DNA of 64,000 nt from Plotosus lineatus (taxonomy: Eukaryota; Chordata; Actinopteri; Siluriformes; Plotosidae). Numbering within the stretch: the stretch's first letter is position 1; each line of letters begins with the position of its first letter. The stretch lies in NCBI GenBank assembly GCA_024760905.1, contig CM045751.1:8712001-8776000 (forward strand). Reading direction: 5' to 3'. Position numbers and translations under genes: made by a program. Below, piece after piece: positions 11,364-49,570 of the stretch. Below the pieces are notes generated by a model, which searched no databases, was not told where the DNA came from, and worked only from the letters and a program-made list of their open reading frames with translations.

Positions 11364-12784
11364 GTATTGATGGTCAACAGTTATAAAACTATAATTTAAG
11401 AGTTCTAAAGATATCAGTCTATCCGATAATGAGTCAAATATTTCTTTCAATTCCATCAATGTTTTTTCAAGCAATAGTCCATTTTAGTTTAAATGGCCAT
11501 GTGACTGCAGTTACCCCAAACTTATTTTGTTTAAGTGATACTGTATGATCAGAAAGCTTCTGTTTACCAACAAGCTTATCATGCTTTCTTTTCACTAAGA
11601 CTCGATCGGAGTTTGTAATTAGGCTTTTTTTTTTTTTTTTTTTTTTGTAGAATTTATTTTTCAAGATTCCATCAGTGTTCTTTTGCAACCAGTGACTGTG
11701 TATGTGCCAAAAATGCAAATCATGTAATGAGTCTACAGCATGTCAGTTCTCACTGCTGTACTTCCACGTGCTATTTTGAGTGCATTCCTGTGTCCACATT
11801 GATAAGTATAGCAACATGCGGTGCACTCTGAATACCTGGATTATGTACTCAAAACAAAGTATTGAGTGTTCAGTGCTGCATATTTCTCACCCTCTGTCAC
11901 TGGCATCTTTGCTGCATAACAGAAGGATTAGATTAAGCACATTATTGACACCACCAATGGCAACAAACATATTTCGCAAACATGCAGACAAGAAGGAAAA
12001 TTCAAATTTTTAAAAGGTATGCCAAAACAGCTGGCTGGAATATGTAACAATAGTAGTTGAAGTGCACAGATGGTTTAATTTGAGACAATACTTCCATGTG
12101 CTACAAAATTAAATACTCAGTTTGTATACTGCACTGCACTGAAGTATTAACTAAAGTGTATGATTTCAGACAAAATCATGGGGTTGCATGGGTCATGGAC
12201 ATGAGTGCTGTGTGACGGCTGCTACTGTTTGACTGATGGATGTCTTTGTTCGCGTGGTACAGCAGAACTGTGGAAAATTTACCATTGGCGATCACTTTTT
12301 AGGCTTGACAGTCTTAAGCTGGCCCCTCAAGTTCGTACAGTGACAGGAACACAACCGGTCATATGATCTGTACAGCAAATTGAGCAATACTGGTATAAAT
12401 GAAATTTGTCAACAAACTTGTTTTTGTTTCCTTGTTGCTGAAAATACTCTGACTTCCTCATGCTGCTTTAGGTGATTAACGAGATGAAAATCCTCTGTGT
12501 TTGTGTTGCAGATAATTTATGTCTGTATAGTTTAAATCTCACCTGTACTCGGATGTAACTCGGTGTTTTTTCCTCTCATTGTCTGTGTATATTTAGAAAG
12601 CCCACTAGATGGAAAGACATTTCTGGTATTTCCTGGTTTTTAAATGAAAACTGGCAACCTGGGGTATTGCATCAGGATTGTGAAGTAGCTAAAAGTTTAT
12701 GTAGTTTAAATTTCAGAATAGATTGATATTTTTTTCTGACATTTGATGTTGGTGTTATTTAGTAATTGCATTACTGTTAGGTTC

Positions 12785-12955
12785 AGGCGGTGTTGACTTG
12801 GGATTTAAGGGTCTCAGCTGCTGAAGGTCATGGGTCAGGAGCTGCTGCTGTTTGGCTCCTGAACAAGGACCTTGACCCTCAACTTCTCAGGTGTATAAAT
12901 TGGATAAAAATGTAAGTCACTCTGGATAAGGGAGTTTGTCAAATGTTGTAGTTTA
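12785..12955 (+). mobile_element. Otophysan-type SINE, degraded
   Basis: Contains ctcctgaacaaggaccttgaccctcaac and taagtcactctggataaggg, the signature end of a SINE common in catfish-like genomes (recognition from memory). Confidence 0.55.
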
Positions 12956-13059
12956 ATGTCTTGAATTCAGTCAGTCATTTTCTGCTTGATCTGGGGTCAG
13001 GTTGTGGGGGCAGCAGCCTAACATGTGTGGTTCAGATATCCCTCTTCCCAGCCACTTCT

Positions 13060-14030
13060 TCCATCTATTCAGGGTGGAAGCCAAAGCGTTTCCAAACTAG
13101 CTGAGACACAGGTGTGTTTTGGGTCGACCCTGGAGTGTAGTCCCAGTTCGACGTGCTCGAAACACCACACCAGGGAGGCATTCTAACCTCAATGGCTCCT
13201 CTCAGCATGGAGGAGAAGCGGTTCTACTCTGAGGTCAACCCTGATGTCACTCCTCTCCCTATCTCTGAGGAAGAGCCCTGCAACCCTTCGAAAGAGGCTC
13301 ATTTCACTGCATCAATCCTATCACGGTTTCTTCCTTGCATCTAATGAGAGGTTTTCCTCACCACCATCGCTGTGTGATTGCTCATGAGGGGCGTGTAGGG
13401 GTAATGGGAAACGTTTAAATTCTTTATCCTTTGTAAGCCCCTACTTTTACAGTTTTACTGTGTAAAGCTGCTTTGCAACAATGTCAGCTGTAAAAAGAAC
13501 TATACAAATACAACTGAATTGAATTTCAGCCGCTTGTATCTATGATCTTGTTCTTTCGGTCACTACTCGAACCTCGTGACCTTTGGTGAGGGTAGGAACA
13601 TAAATTTAGGGCTTTGCCTTTTGGCTCAGCTCCCTCTTCACCATGATGGACTGGTACAAGTTCAGTTTTTGAGTAGAGGCTCCGCCTGCCGGTCTCTTTC
13701 TATTCTTTCCTCACCCGTGAACAAGACTCCATGATACTTGACCTCCTCCACTTGGGGCAACACTTTATTCCAGACCCTGGGGGTATGTTCCACTCTGTTC
13801 CGGCCGAGAACCATGGCATCGGACTTGGGAACGCCAATTCTTATCCCAGCTGCTTCACATTCGGCTGAGATTCACTCCAGCTGGAGGTCCTGCCTTGATG
13901 AAGCCAAAAGGACATCATCTGCAAAAAGCAGAGACAAGATCCTATAGTCACCATATCAGAATATCTCGGGCCATGCCAAGATCTGTCCATGAAAATTATG
14001 AACAGAACTGGTGGCACAGCCTTGGTGTAC
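13060..14030 (-). mobile_element. LINE reverse transcriptase fragment (L2/Rex1-like group), antisense
   Basis: The reverse complement carries the RT catalytic box ADDVLLASSR near 13890-13922, an 'SKSDAMVLGRNR'-like segment, and C-terminal text matching the well-known fish LINE RT end. Frameshifts and deletions make it inactive. It lies in btbd10 intron 1. Confidence 0.75.
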
Positions 14031-14801
14031 CACTATCTAGATTTCAGATATTTGGGGAGAGGAAATGGAAACATTCAAATTCACAAGAAATCTTCAATTA
14101 GATTTTGGCGAATCTGTTATTTTCTGCAGTGATTTGTCTTAAAACCTCTTGATGTTTTATACCCATATTAAATGTTGCATCTTATTCCCTAAACCATTTT
14201 TTTTCTCTGATGGACATTGTGAAAGAAAAGTTCTACAAATGGACATCATTATGATAATGTTTGAATGATTAAGATCACACACATGACTCGTAACATGAGT
14301 GAAAAATCCTTGGTAGAACCATCTCGTGAAAACAAAAATCTATTTAATTTAATAACATTCTCAACCAGGACTGCTTGATCTGATCATTAACCACCCGAGC
14401 AAAAAAAAGTTATGGAGGATTAGCATTTATGTGCAGAGTTCTACAAAATAAGAGATTGTGATTGGTGGTGTGAAAAGGAGGAAATTGGTACAGTATTATA
14501 TGAAAAATGTTGAGAGGGGAACTGCGACATGGTCACAAGAAGTATCCCATTCACATATTGAAGTGAATCAAATATACAAAAACTACTATGGCAAGTTTCG
14601 AGGTTTTGGCTGTTGAAAAATTTCAGCATTTTGAAACTGATTGTACCCCTCAATCATATTCTTACTCTGAAAGAATTCGGTTGAAGTGAGAATAAAGACA
14701 GCTGGCTCCTCCGGCTGAAGTCAGTTCACCTATCAGATACTATTTTGTCATTTCCTCCTCAGTGGCCCAGCACACTAGTCTGGACTGGAGGCGAGCAGTA
14801 G

Positions 14802-23241
<8,440 letters not shown>

Positions 23242-23574
23242 ATGCGCACACACACACACACACGTTCCTCCCCTGTTCTTCCTCTCCTCTCCCATAGCAT
23301 GCTGCAGCATGGCGCGAGAGTGACACCGTTAACCAGATTGCCTTCTGCACCTCTTTCGCAGCCTTAGAGCCTCAACAAGCTAGTCTACTGTACTATGATG
23401 TTTAAAAAATATACAGTCGAGGGGACTCGGGATACTGGCATGGGCAGTACTCTCCTGTTTTTATTTTCCCTCTTTCTTTCTTACTTGACCAAAGGAACTT
23501 ATGTTTTTGTTGTTTGACATGAAACAAGCAACCTCACTTATTTTGTAATTGGGCTTATGTTTCCATTATATTAT

Positions 23575-24040
23575 TGTATTGATTTATGAGAATGGGTCAT
23601 ATTTGAATATGTATGTATAAATTTGAATATGTACGTATACATTTTGAGTGTATTTGAATATGTGGGTATATATTTGAATATGTGCGAATAAATAAGAATA
23701 TATGCATAAATTAGATTACATACGAAAGATGCACATAAATTAGTATACGTTCGAATAAATTCAAATATGTACGCATAAATCAGTATATACATGAATATAT
23801 TGGAATATGTGCGCATAATTTAGTATACGTTTAAATAAATTAGAATACACGCAAATATATTGGAATGTGCGCCTTAATTAGAATATATACGAATATATTG
23901 GAATATGTGCGCATAAATTAGTATATACAGGAATATATTTGAATGTGCGCATAGAATATATACACAAATATATTGGAACGTGCGCATACATTAGAATATA
24001 TAAGGATATGTGGTTATATATACTTGAACAGATGTATATT
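23575..24040. repeat. Degenerate AT-rich tandem repeat in the btbd10 3' UTR
   Basis: Repeating blocks of the kind GAATATATACGAATATATTG and GAATATGTGCGCATAAATTA recur through ~465 bp with many substitutions and indels. The block is bounded by ordinary sequence and does not look like a dispersed repeat found elsewhere in the window. Confidence 0.75.
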
Positions 24041-24265
24041 TGAATGTTTTTTTTTTTTCCATTCACACAGACATGTATGTGTCGTGGGTGGTGTCACTGT
24101 GTAATTATCATTTAAACCTTCCACCCCAAAGGTCCGTCAATCCCGGGTTGATGATTCCCCTCGGAAGCTCCTTTCTCGCGAAAGGAGTGGTGTTTCCCCG
24201 TTGGATGGATGCGGTGTTACATTTGATGTGGTCGAAAACCTGTTCAGAGCTTAAGTCATTGTATA

Positions 24266-24271
24266 AATAAA
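24266..24271 (+). terminator. btbd10: btbd10 polyadenylation signal candidate
   Basis: AATAAA in GTATAAATAAAGTTAG, ~1 kb past the stop. An alternative AATAAA is at 24418-24423. Confidence 0.45.
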
Positions 24272-24604
24272 GTTAGCACACAGGCATGTGTGGTCAACCG
24301 TAAGCTATTGTGCAGTTCAGTCTAATATCATGTGCCTCTTGACTCTGCACAGACAAAAGATTCAAAACTTCCAAAACAGAAACCTGAGATTCTGTGCTCT
24401 TGCATAACACAAGCCAAAATAAACATTACATCAGCTGCTTTTGATAGCAAAAATGGTTCCTTTTTCTGTGTCGGCTGAACATTTTCATGTATTTATTTGG
24501 TGTCGTTCATAACGCAAGCGCTGCACGACATGACTTGCTGGCGTTTATTCACTCAAACACAGATGGCATTTTCAATATATCAAGTGTTTTAATCATGACA
24601 CGGG

Positions 24605-24740
24605 GAATGTGGTGGCTCGGTGGTTAAGGCTGTATTACTGGGAGAAAGGAAAAAAAAAAGTCAGGGTTCAAATCCCAGTATCACCAAGCTGCCAGCATTG
24701 GAGAGGCCTTTGCCCCTGAACTGCTCGGTTTAAAAGGAGT
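24605..24740 (+). mobile_element. tRNA-head SINE, otophysan type, degraded
   Basis: The A-box-like ggtggctcggtggttaagg and B-box-like gggttcaaatccc precede ccaagctgccagcattggag, a layout known from ostariophysan SINEs. Confidence 0.6.
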
Positions 24741-25453
24741 TTAAAAAAAAATAAAATGCATTATGAAATCTATCTGCAGAATAAACGCTATGCTGAGATG
24801 TAGTGTGGAAGCTGTGTACTTGTTCATGGCATGAATAACTCCGAGACCAGTAGATGAGAAAGTCATTTAGTTGAAATGGTACATCTCGATATGTAGTGCA
24901 ATAATTCTGGAGCTGATGATATTAATACTATATAGATGCCGCATTTTTAGAACATGTACCGTATTTAACATAAAACTAGAACATAACTTTTTATTTTAAA
25001 AATATATCGCACACAAACAATACACACATACATACAATTTTCTGAAAACTCATCCACCCACTACTCATACCCATTTGTGTCATTACCCGTTAAGCCAATC
25101 ATGGAGTGTCATGAATAAAGTAGTATTGGTTAAGTCGGACTGGAAGGCTACTGTGGGCACAGGTTCAAACTTTTTTTTTTTTTTTTTTTTTAAATCCTGG
25201 CTTAGATTTTTGTTCTCGGCTCACGGGACCAGAATTGGTGTTGGATCTTCTGCTGTACCTCAGCTACATCCAGGCTCACACTGCATGTTGTGTGTTCATG
25301 CTTTTATGCTGATCACGGTCGTAGAGTGCTGATTAAATTTACAGAATCCTCTCCATCAACTCACATCAGTCTGGCAACTTCTACTCCATCTTCTCCTGCA
25401 AAGTGTTAGTTGTTTCAAGCCATAAAATACTTTTTAAATAAAATATATTTAAC

Positions 25454-25785
25454 AGGCAGTGATGGCCTGGTGGTAAGATGCCAGATCACTGATCCTCCGG
25501 TTGAGGGTTCATGTCAACGGTTGTCACCGCTGCCCCCCTCCCAGAGTGCAGCTTCCTGGGTTATCAAATGTCGAGGTCATCGTCGATGGTGAGAGGTTCA
25601 TGTAAAAGAACCGTTGCTGACTCGTCAAGAGTAGCTGCATAGCCGTCAGCATGTTTCTGTCCTGCGATCGTCTAGCGAGCCCTCCAGGGTGTAACTCTAC
25701 CCCTCGCCCGGAGTCAGAAGAGCTGGGCACCATCCTCCCCGTGGCCCTAATTGGGATTAAACAGTTCAGAAAGTGAATGAATGAC
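25454..25785 (+). mobile_element. SINE family S with L2-like tail
   Basis: The head (atggcctggtggtaag), S core and tail gcgagccctccagggtg ... ggattaaacagttcagaaagtgaatgaatg are all present. Confidence 0.8.
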
Positions 25786-26417
25786 CATTTTAACAGCTTA
25801 ACCAGAATTCCATGTCATTCCTCATTTGACGAGAAAGTCAACCCAATCGCATTGAGGACGCGCATGACATGTTTACAAAAGTAACCAACCCCCAGCCAGC
25901 GGAATGATCTCACCGCCATGTAGTGATAATCAAGTTTCCATTAAAGAAACCCGATCGAAATAGCAGGACGCTTTCGGGCCGTAGCAAAAGCTCGAGTGGG
26001 CGTGATCATAATCTGATGGTTACATAACATCATTGAGAAATTCACACCGACCTAAATCCTATATAGCCACTGCGTTGCTAAAATCTGATTGGCCGATGTA
26101 CAGGTGTTTCAATTCAAGTCGTGATTGGGTGTATGTTACAGATTTGTGTGCAAGAATGCCAAAAGTACAACAAAGGCTGTGCCATGTCGACCAACGTGGA
26201 TGAGTCCAGTGTTCCAGTCTGTATACTGATATGTCCTGAAAGAGGATTTGTGTTGCTGGAAAGAAACGTTTCTCAGAATAATGATTATAACCAGAGGCTA
26301 TGGGATTAGTCTCAGAGGCTTTATGGAGCAACCTGGGCCCGATCATGGACGCGCCGGAGGAGAGCTCTGTTCCATCGGTTGTGTCCCGGTCCCTCACCGG
26401 AGAAATATACTCCCCTC
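25786..26417 (-). other. Convergent intergenic DNA and bmal1 3' UTR
   Basis: The bmal1 3' UTR starts below 26418. No AATAAA on the bmal1 strand lies within the first kilobase. Hence the 3' end is undefined. Confidence 0.45.
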
Positions 26418-43417
<17,000 letters not shown>

Positions 43418-43521
43418 GAGATTCTCTGGACAAATAAGCAGAACAAATTAGTTGAACTTGTCAGATACCTTAACCGGAGGAAAATAGAAAGGGCATCATA
43501 GAAACCGTTTTCACAACTTAC

Positions 43522-43576
43522 CACAAAGATTCATGAGGACTCTGGTTCTCTGACCATCTCATGAAGTGTTTGTAAA
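43522..43576 (-). other. bmal1: bmal1 5' UTR exon immediately upstream of the coding start
   Basis: Fifty-five bases between acceptor TTTCTTGCAG and donor TTTGTG|GTAAGTTG on the bmal1 strand. It contains several ATGs. One, at 43532-43534, reads through the splice in frame as MNLCEN-L-MADQ. Confidence 0.65.
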
Positions 43577-43615
43577 CTGCAAGAAACAGATGGTTAAAGG
43601 AGATCGTGGCCAATA

Positions 43616-44334
43616 CAGCCACTCCCCGACTTACGTTTTAGTTAGGTTTAAGTGGTTACTGTATGTTCCAGTGACGTACGACGTTCGTACTGTACTATAC
43701 ATCCATAAATACCATTACTGTATCTCAAAACACCCCTCAATCAATTATAAACATAACATTGTAAAATAATATTTATTTCAAATAAATTAAATTTAAGCAA
43801 AATAATTTCAAATAGATACATTTTAAAATCACATTAATCAAATATCAAATGCAGTATCAAATATAACCTTTAACGTGCTCTGTGATGCGATCTTTCTGCT
43901 TGTAAATGGTTCTGATGGTCGACGGAGCCATTTGGAAGAAACGTACAACAGTCGCATGTTTTTCACCAGAATCAATTTTCTTGATAATAGTCATCTTCGT
44001 TTCTAACGAGATGGCTCGCCGCCTTTTCTGATTACCACCATCACCAGTAGGCTTATGCCTCTGACCAACCATATTTGCTTAGGGTTACAAAAGTCCACAA
44101 AACAGTGTAAACACAAAGATTACAGAGACGACGTCTTAACACAAGGGTAACACACAGTGAACTGGGAAGAAGGAGGGGCACGTTCAGTCTGTCGTTTGTA
44201 AACAATGTATGCAGCGTCATGCGGAAGGTCTCGTACTACAGAGAGCACACTAAACTCAAAAGTTAACTTAATTTTTTAAAAACGTAAAATTGAAAAATAC
44301 ATAAAACGAATGAACGTAAAGCAGGGAGTGTCCG
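43616..44334 (-). pseudogene. Tigger-like element with CENP-B-type HTH remnant
   Basis: Terminal inverted repeats CAGCCACTCCCCGACTTACG and (reverse complement) CGGACACTCCCTGCTTTACG, with TA flanks. The minus strand 43857-44072 encodes a 71-aa Psq/CENP-B helix-turn-helix (KRRRAISLETKMTIIKKIDS, VVRFFQMAPSTIRTIYKQKD). The rest of the transposase is deleted. Confidence 0.85.
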
Positions 44335-44749
44335 TATACTAGAAGAGACCAGTTTAAATAGTACATTTTAATAACAATCACTGAAACGTCTGTAGAAATA
44401 AAGTGCAGTCACTTTGAAGGCACATCAACATTATGCAGAATTGTTTAAAACAGAAAATTATCCATAACGCTTATGGGTCACAGAGGAAAGTGGGGTACAC
44501 CAACCATTAATAAGCACAGTCACACTAATGTGCAATTCAGTTTATCCAACTGATTAAAATCTTCAATGGAATCAAGGAGAAAACCAGAGAATCCACTTAA
44601 AAAAACAAAACAAAAAAAAACACCTATGCAAGCATCAGGAGAGCATGCAAACTCTAGCCTCTTTTAGATTGAATCCCAGTACCTTCTTATTGTGGGGGAC
44701 AGTGCTTGTTCCAGACACATATACATACATAATATATGTATGTGTGTAC

Positions 44750-45028
44750 AGTCAGTCCATGGAAGATGTTTTGGAGACAAAGTCAGAGAGGATAGATTGA
44801 GATGGTTTGGACATGTACAGAGGAGAGATAGTGAGTATATTGGCAGTAGGATGCTCAGGTTGGAACTACCAGGCAGAAGGCCTAGAGGAAGACCAAAGAA
44901 GAGATTTATGGATGTGGTGAAGGAAGACATGAAAGTCGTTGGAGTCAAAAAAGAAGATGCAGAGGACAGAGTGAGATGGAGGCAGATGATTTGCTGTGGC
45001 GACCCCTGAAGGGAACAGCCGAAAGGAG
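44750..45028 (+). pseudogene. RTE-like LINE 3' end
   Basis: Encodes LRWFGHVQRRDSEYIGSRML, RPRGRPKKRFMDVVKEDMKV and VRWRQMICCGDP, then 3' UTR ctgtggcgacccctgaagg gaacagccgaaagg. 5'-truncated, like the copy at 37.3-37.9 kb. Confidence 0.85.
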
Positions 45029-45060
45029 ATTTTTTTTATTATATAAAAAGTGTGTGTGTT

Positions 45061-45063
<3 letters not shown>

Positions 45064-45105
<42 letters not shown>

Positions 45106-45116
45106 ATATATACCTA

Positions 45117-45156
<40 letters not shown>

Positions 45157-45250
45157 CACTAGGTATACACACACAATATGTATACACAATATATATATAC
45201 ACATATTTTATATACATATACTATGTGTGTATATATTTATATATATAATA
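45064..45250. repeat. (TA)n-rich microsatellite cluster
   Basis: Several long TA runs directly after the LINE tail. Confidence 0.93.
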
Positions 45251-45374
45251 AAAAAAACAACCACTCAATCAGTCTTCAGATTTAAAAATAAAAAAATGGT
45301 ACAGTATTATCAAAAAATAATCAGCTATGCAGAGGCATCATTCATTCATGACCTGTACGCTTTTCCTGTTTAAG

Positions 45375-45610
45375 ATTGCAGGGAAGCTGAACCCATCACA
45401 GCTGGCTCTGAGTGAAAGGCAGGGTAAACCCTGAACGACACACCAGGGCCAACACAAACAATTCACCAAGGACAGATTCGCGATCTAGAATGGCCAGTTA
45501 GCCTTATGCTCATGTATTTGGACAGTGGGAGGAAACCAATGTACTGGGAGAAAACAAAAGCAAGCACGCAGAGAACGTGCAAACTCCACACAGATAAGCA
45601 GATCATTTTT
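45375..45610 (-). mobile_element. L2-type fragment
   Basis: The reverse complement carries gtgtggagtttgcacgttctc and ggtttcctcccactgtcc. Confidence 0.55.
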
Positions 45611-45729
45611 CCTTCACTAACGTCACCACAGGCTTACTCATTATGGATCATTTTTTACCCCCAAATTTGTTTACTATGTAAGGTTTGGGGTTATATTTAC
45701 AAAAAAAAAAAAAAAAAGCTTAATTGATG

Positions 45730-47500
45730 TCACCTGAAAGGAATATTTTTTAAAAAAGAGAACATTATGAAAATTATTCAAATTATATATAAAAAAAAAA
45801 TCTAATTTAGTGTCTCTGTCCATTTGTGTTTGTTTGCCAGCTGTGCTTGGCTTCGTGCAAATGAGCCGATCAAAACAAGGACATTTATCTCTTTACTCAA
45901 AAACAACACGCACAATCTGTGGCGGTCATATTTATACTTAATGCTGCTCGATCACTTCTGTTCATGATCTGACATTTGTTCTCTGTGCCACGGCAAGATG
46001 ACCAGACTGGCACATCATATTACGATGCCTGACACGTGCAATAAATTAGAACCAGCTGTGTTTCACTCCACGAGGCGAGATCAACAACCACACACACACA
46101 CACACAAACAAAACGAGGCACCTCGCGTATTTGGATATAGTAATATGACCAGAAGACCAGTGATGACGGCAATACCCCCCCCCCAAGATTTTTTACACCG
46201 GATTTGCATCGATCTCAAAAGATGACCCATTTGATTTACAAAAAAATGCGGAAATCCACTGATTGGCATCAAATTCCCATCCCTGGCAACTCCTTCCATA
46301 AAAACAAACAAACACTGCCTCACAGAATGCTTAACCTTACATTAGTGCACATTGTTACGTATGCCAAATGGATTCTATTGGACGAGCCTCCAATTTGGTT
46401 ACGTATGGAATTTAGACTTAAAATTGCCCTGGGAAACCAGTAACCCACGACAAAAACTATATACAATTTAATAATAACCCAGGATCCAGCATGTCCAGTC
46501 CAGACAAGATTACACACAAATCAAATGATCAAAAAAAAAAAAAAAATCCCATAATCGAATTTTGCATGCAGTGAAACATACCAATACTCATCAAGTTTCT
46601 AACGAACATAATACTGAGCATATGGGATTTTCTTTGACTGAATTGCAATAGAATGTCTTTCTTAATATTCCAGCAGACCTGAGGTATCTTACTCACACAC
46701 ACAGACTAAGCAGTGGTTGCTCATTCGTGCATCTGCACTCATTTGCCCCACTCACTTCATATACTGTATTTTCTTCCATTCAAATTGCTCTAGTTCATGT
46801 GGATGTTGCTCATTTAACCGTTTGCACACAGTGTGTGTGTGTGTATGTGAAGAGAGAAATAATCTTCCAATCCGAATTCCAGCGTGGAAATTAACATCAA
46901 TACTAATGCTGCTAGACATCACAGATGACATCTCATTCTCCTTTTCCAGAAATTGTGTGTATTCACAATCTTATAAACTTACTGTTATTGAAGAGAAAGT
47001 CGGAGATAGGTTCCACATGCGGTATACTAGAGTCAGGAAGTAAACGTGTGACGGGCACTGAGCATGTGCAATGTGAGCATGTGACCGAGTTCACCAATCA
47101 GGGTGCTCGTTTCAGATTTTTCCTTAGCGACTAGCCTGCATTGTTTACATGCAAATCGTCTTTATAACCTTTATTCACTGAAACGGCATTTTAATATTAA
47201 AACAATATCAAAAGTGGAGAGACGACTTCACGGCCGTTCTTCTGGTGTATGGATTATAGCGTGTCTTGTACCGAACTCTGAATAATTGCAACGAAAACCA
47301 GTAAGTTTGCTGCTGTTTTTATCTAGTTTTATGAGGGTACTCGTCAGAAAAATGGAAATACAGTAAGACACTTTTAGTGAGTTTTAGTCGATTTCACTTC
47401 AGCAAGTGATAGTTGAATACTTGTTTTAATGGTTTATGCAAAAATCCGAATTTCTATTCAAAAAAACAAACAAACAAAAAAACACTTTTTTGGCCATTTT
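45730..47500. other. bmal1 5' intron, no clear feature
   Basis: Unique-looking AT-rich DNA with small simple repeats only. Confidence 0.4.
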
Positions 47501-48589
47501 CTCGAAAGTAGTCCGTGCGACAAGCGCCTACATTCGGTGGAGCGCCTGACAAATGATGAACATCCTCGCGTTGGCTGTGGGTGAACATGGACGATGGACT
47601 TTGGCGATGAAGTCCCAAACAACAAAACTTTGTCGAAACGCGTTCCATGATCTGCTTTGGATGAGATGAGCCGCCGCGATCAGTTTCCTTCGAGGAACTG
47701 CGCGCCGAAGAGGCTGCACGAGACGGGAAGAGGCTGGAGCCAGTTGCCTCGGCTCCAGGTCCTTAATATGACTGCCCCAAAGTTCTGGAAAGTTCCATTC
47801 TCAAAGTTTCTGAATCACCTGACCCACCACGAGGGCGCATGTACAACCAGGTCGATCTCGAAGTTTCCAGAACCCCTTACAGCCGAGTCATACCATGTGA
47901 CCCTAGTTACAGCATACTCTGAATCCAATTATGTACACACATTTATATGCATGTCCCTAACAACATGGACTGCCTGGATACAAATCCCTCAAAAGTTGCT
48001 GCCACTATATGAACAATAAAGTTGATAGTGTTACAATCTGTAATAATAATAATAATAATGATGTCACACAATCGTGACCAGCATTCGGTCTACGTTCCAG
48101 AGACAAAATATTCGATGTGGCAACACTGGCTGAAATGTCTCCAAAATAAAGAATAAAATGTGTTAGTAATTACTATGTTTTGTTTGTTTTTCCTGGATAC
48201 CACAACAGCAATAAAGGCTTTCTCCTCCTCAGACGTCTTTCAGAAATTCCAGAAGAAAGTGCTGACTCACTCAGAGAAGCGACCTTTGTGTTTAAAAATG
48301 GCGCCGCTATATGAACGACATGCTTGACCGGAAGGGGCGGTCCCTCAGTGCTCCCTTCTCTAGGCCACCCCTTCCTTTATACCGACGTTTCCACACGTGT
48401 CCTGAAGTTTCCATCACTCAAAATAGGTCACGCCTACCTGAGGTCAGCGAGTTTAACTTTCCACGCAAACTGGGTGGCCTTGTGCCCAGTCAGAATCACT
48501 TCACTTCACTTATCCCTTAACATCCGAGGATGTCGTTGGGCCGCCTTCATGGCGAGACTTGGGCTGATTTGGCCTGGCGGAGCCCATCC

Positions 48590-48731
48590 CTCTCCAGGTC
48601 GTGGAAACATGCTGACGGCTTTGCAGCCTACTTTTTACAGAAGTCAGCAATGGTTCTTTTACATGTCTGTCACCATAGACAGTGAGAGACATGGCCTGCC
48701 TTTGAGAACCCAGTTAGCTGCACTGGGGACC
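48590..48731 (-). mobile_element. SINE family S core fragment
   Basis: catgctgacggctttgcagc to cccagttagctgcactgggg. The head and tail are missing. Confidence 0.7.
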
Positions 48732-49251
48732 AGTCAGGAAAAAAAATAAAACAAACACATGCAACAATAGAGAGGGGCCAGTAATCCAAACCTGGGATTT
48801 ACAATGGCTTTTTCAGACAGAACTCGTGTCGGAGTCATTTTATAGAAATTCATCAACTCCTTCTGGATAATTGCTTTGCATAAACATGATAATCACAATA
48901 ATAAAAATATCAACGTTTTAATATTTAATTTTATACCCTGATAATACTAATGCTAATAATTCAAGTCATCTGATCTAGTCGCAGCTTAAAAGTCAGATGA
49001 CCTCATTGTGCCAGAATCATCCATCGTGACTCATCCGAGAACCGACTTCTCAGTGTCCCCCTTATTCCGCTCAGAATTTTGCAGCCAATCTGCATCAGAC
49101 TGGGTGTCATGGTTTCACAACAGTGAATAAGAGACACTGTGTTCTTACCCCACCCTCTGATGATAGAAATGGGCATATTCTACACAGATGTACGTTTCCT
49201 CCTTGTGACTCATATCTGATCGACTGCAAATGATCCAATATGAATATTTTA

Positions 49252-49570
49252 AAAGCGGCATGGTAGCGCAGTGGTAAGCACATCCACCACACAGGTCCTG
49301 GGTTCGATTCCCAGCTCGGGCGTTTCCGTGTGGAGTTTGCATGTTCTCCTCTTGCTTGCATGAGCTTCATCTGGCTACTGCGATTTCCTTCTACAGTCCA
49401 AAAAACATCCACAGCAGGCTGAGAGTTGTCTGTTGCAAATCATCCCCAAGTGTGAATGGTTTGAGTTTTATTCCCACTATGGACTTGCGAGCTGTCCAGG
49501 GTGTACCCTGCAATTGCCCAGAGTCAATTCAGATCAGCAAATGCCTCCTTGTGACCCGGATAAATTAAAA
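49252..49570 (+). mobile_element. L2-type SINE with tRNA-like head
   Basis: A-box-like tggtagcgcagtggtaagc, B-box-like gggttcgattccc, gtgtggagtttgcatgttctcc, ending tgcaattgcccagagtc. Confidence 0.7.

Larger units (their letters stand above)
23242..24290 (+). other. btbd10: btbd10 3' UTR (inferred)
   Basis: Starts after the stop with a short CA run, then non-coding AT-rich sequence including a degenerate tandem repeat at ~23575-24040. AATAAA at 24266-24271 is a reasonable end. A second AATAAA lies at 24418-24423. Confidence 0.55.
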
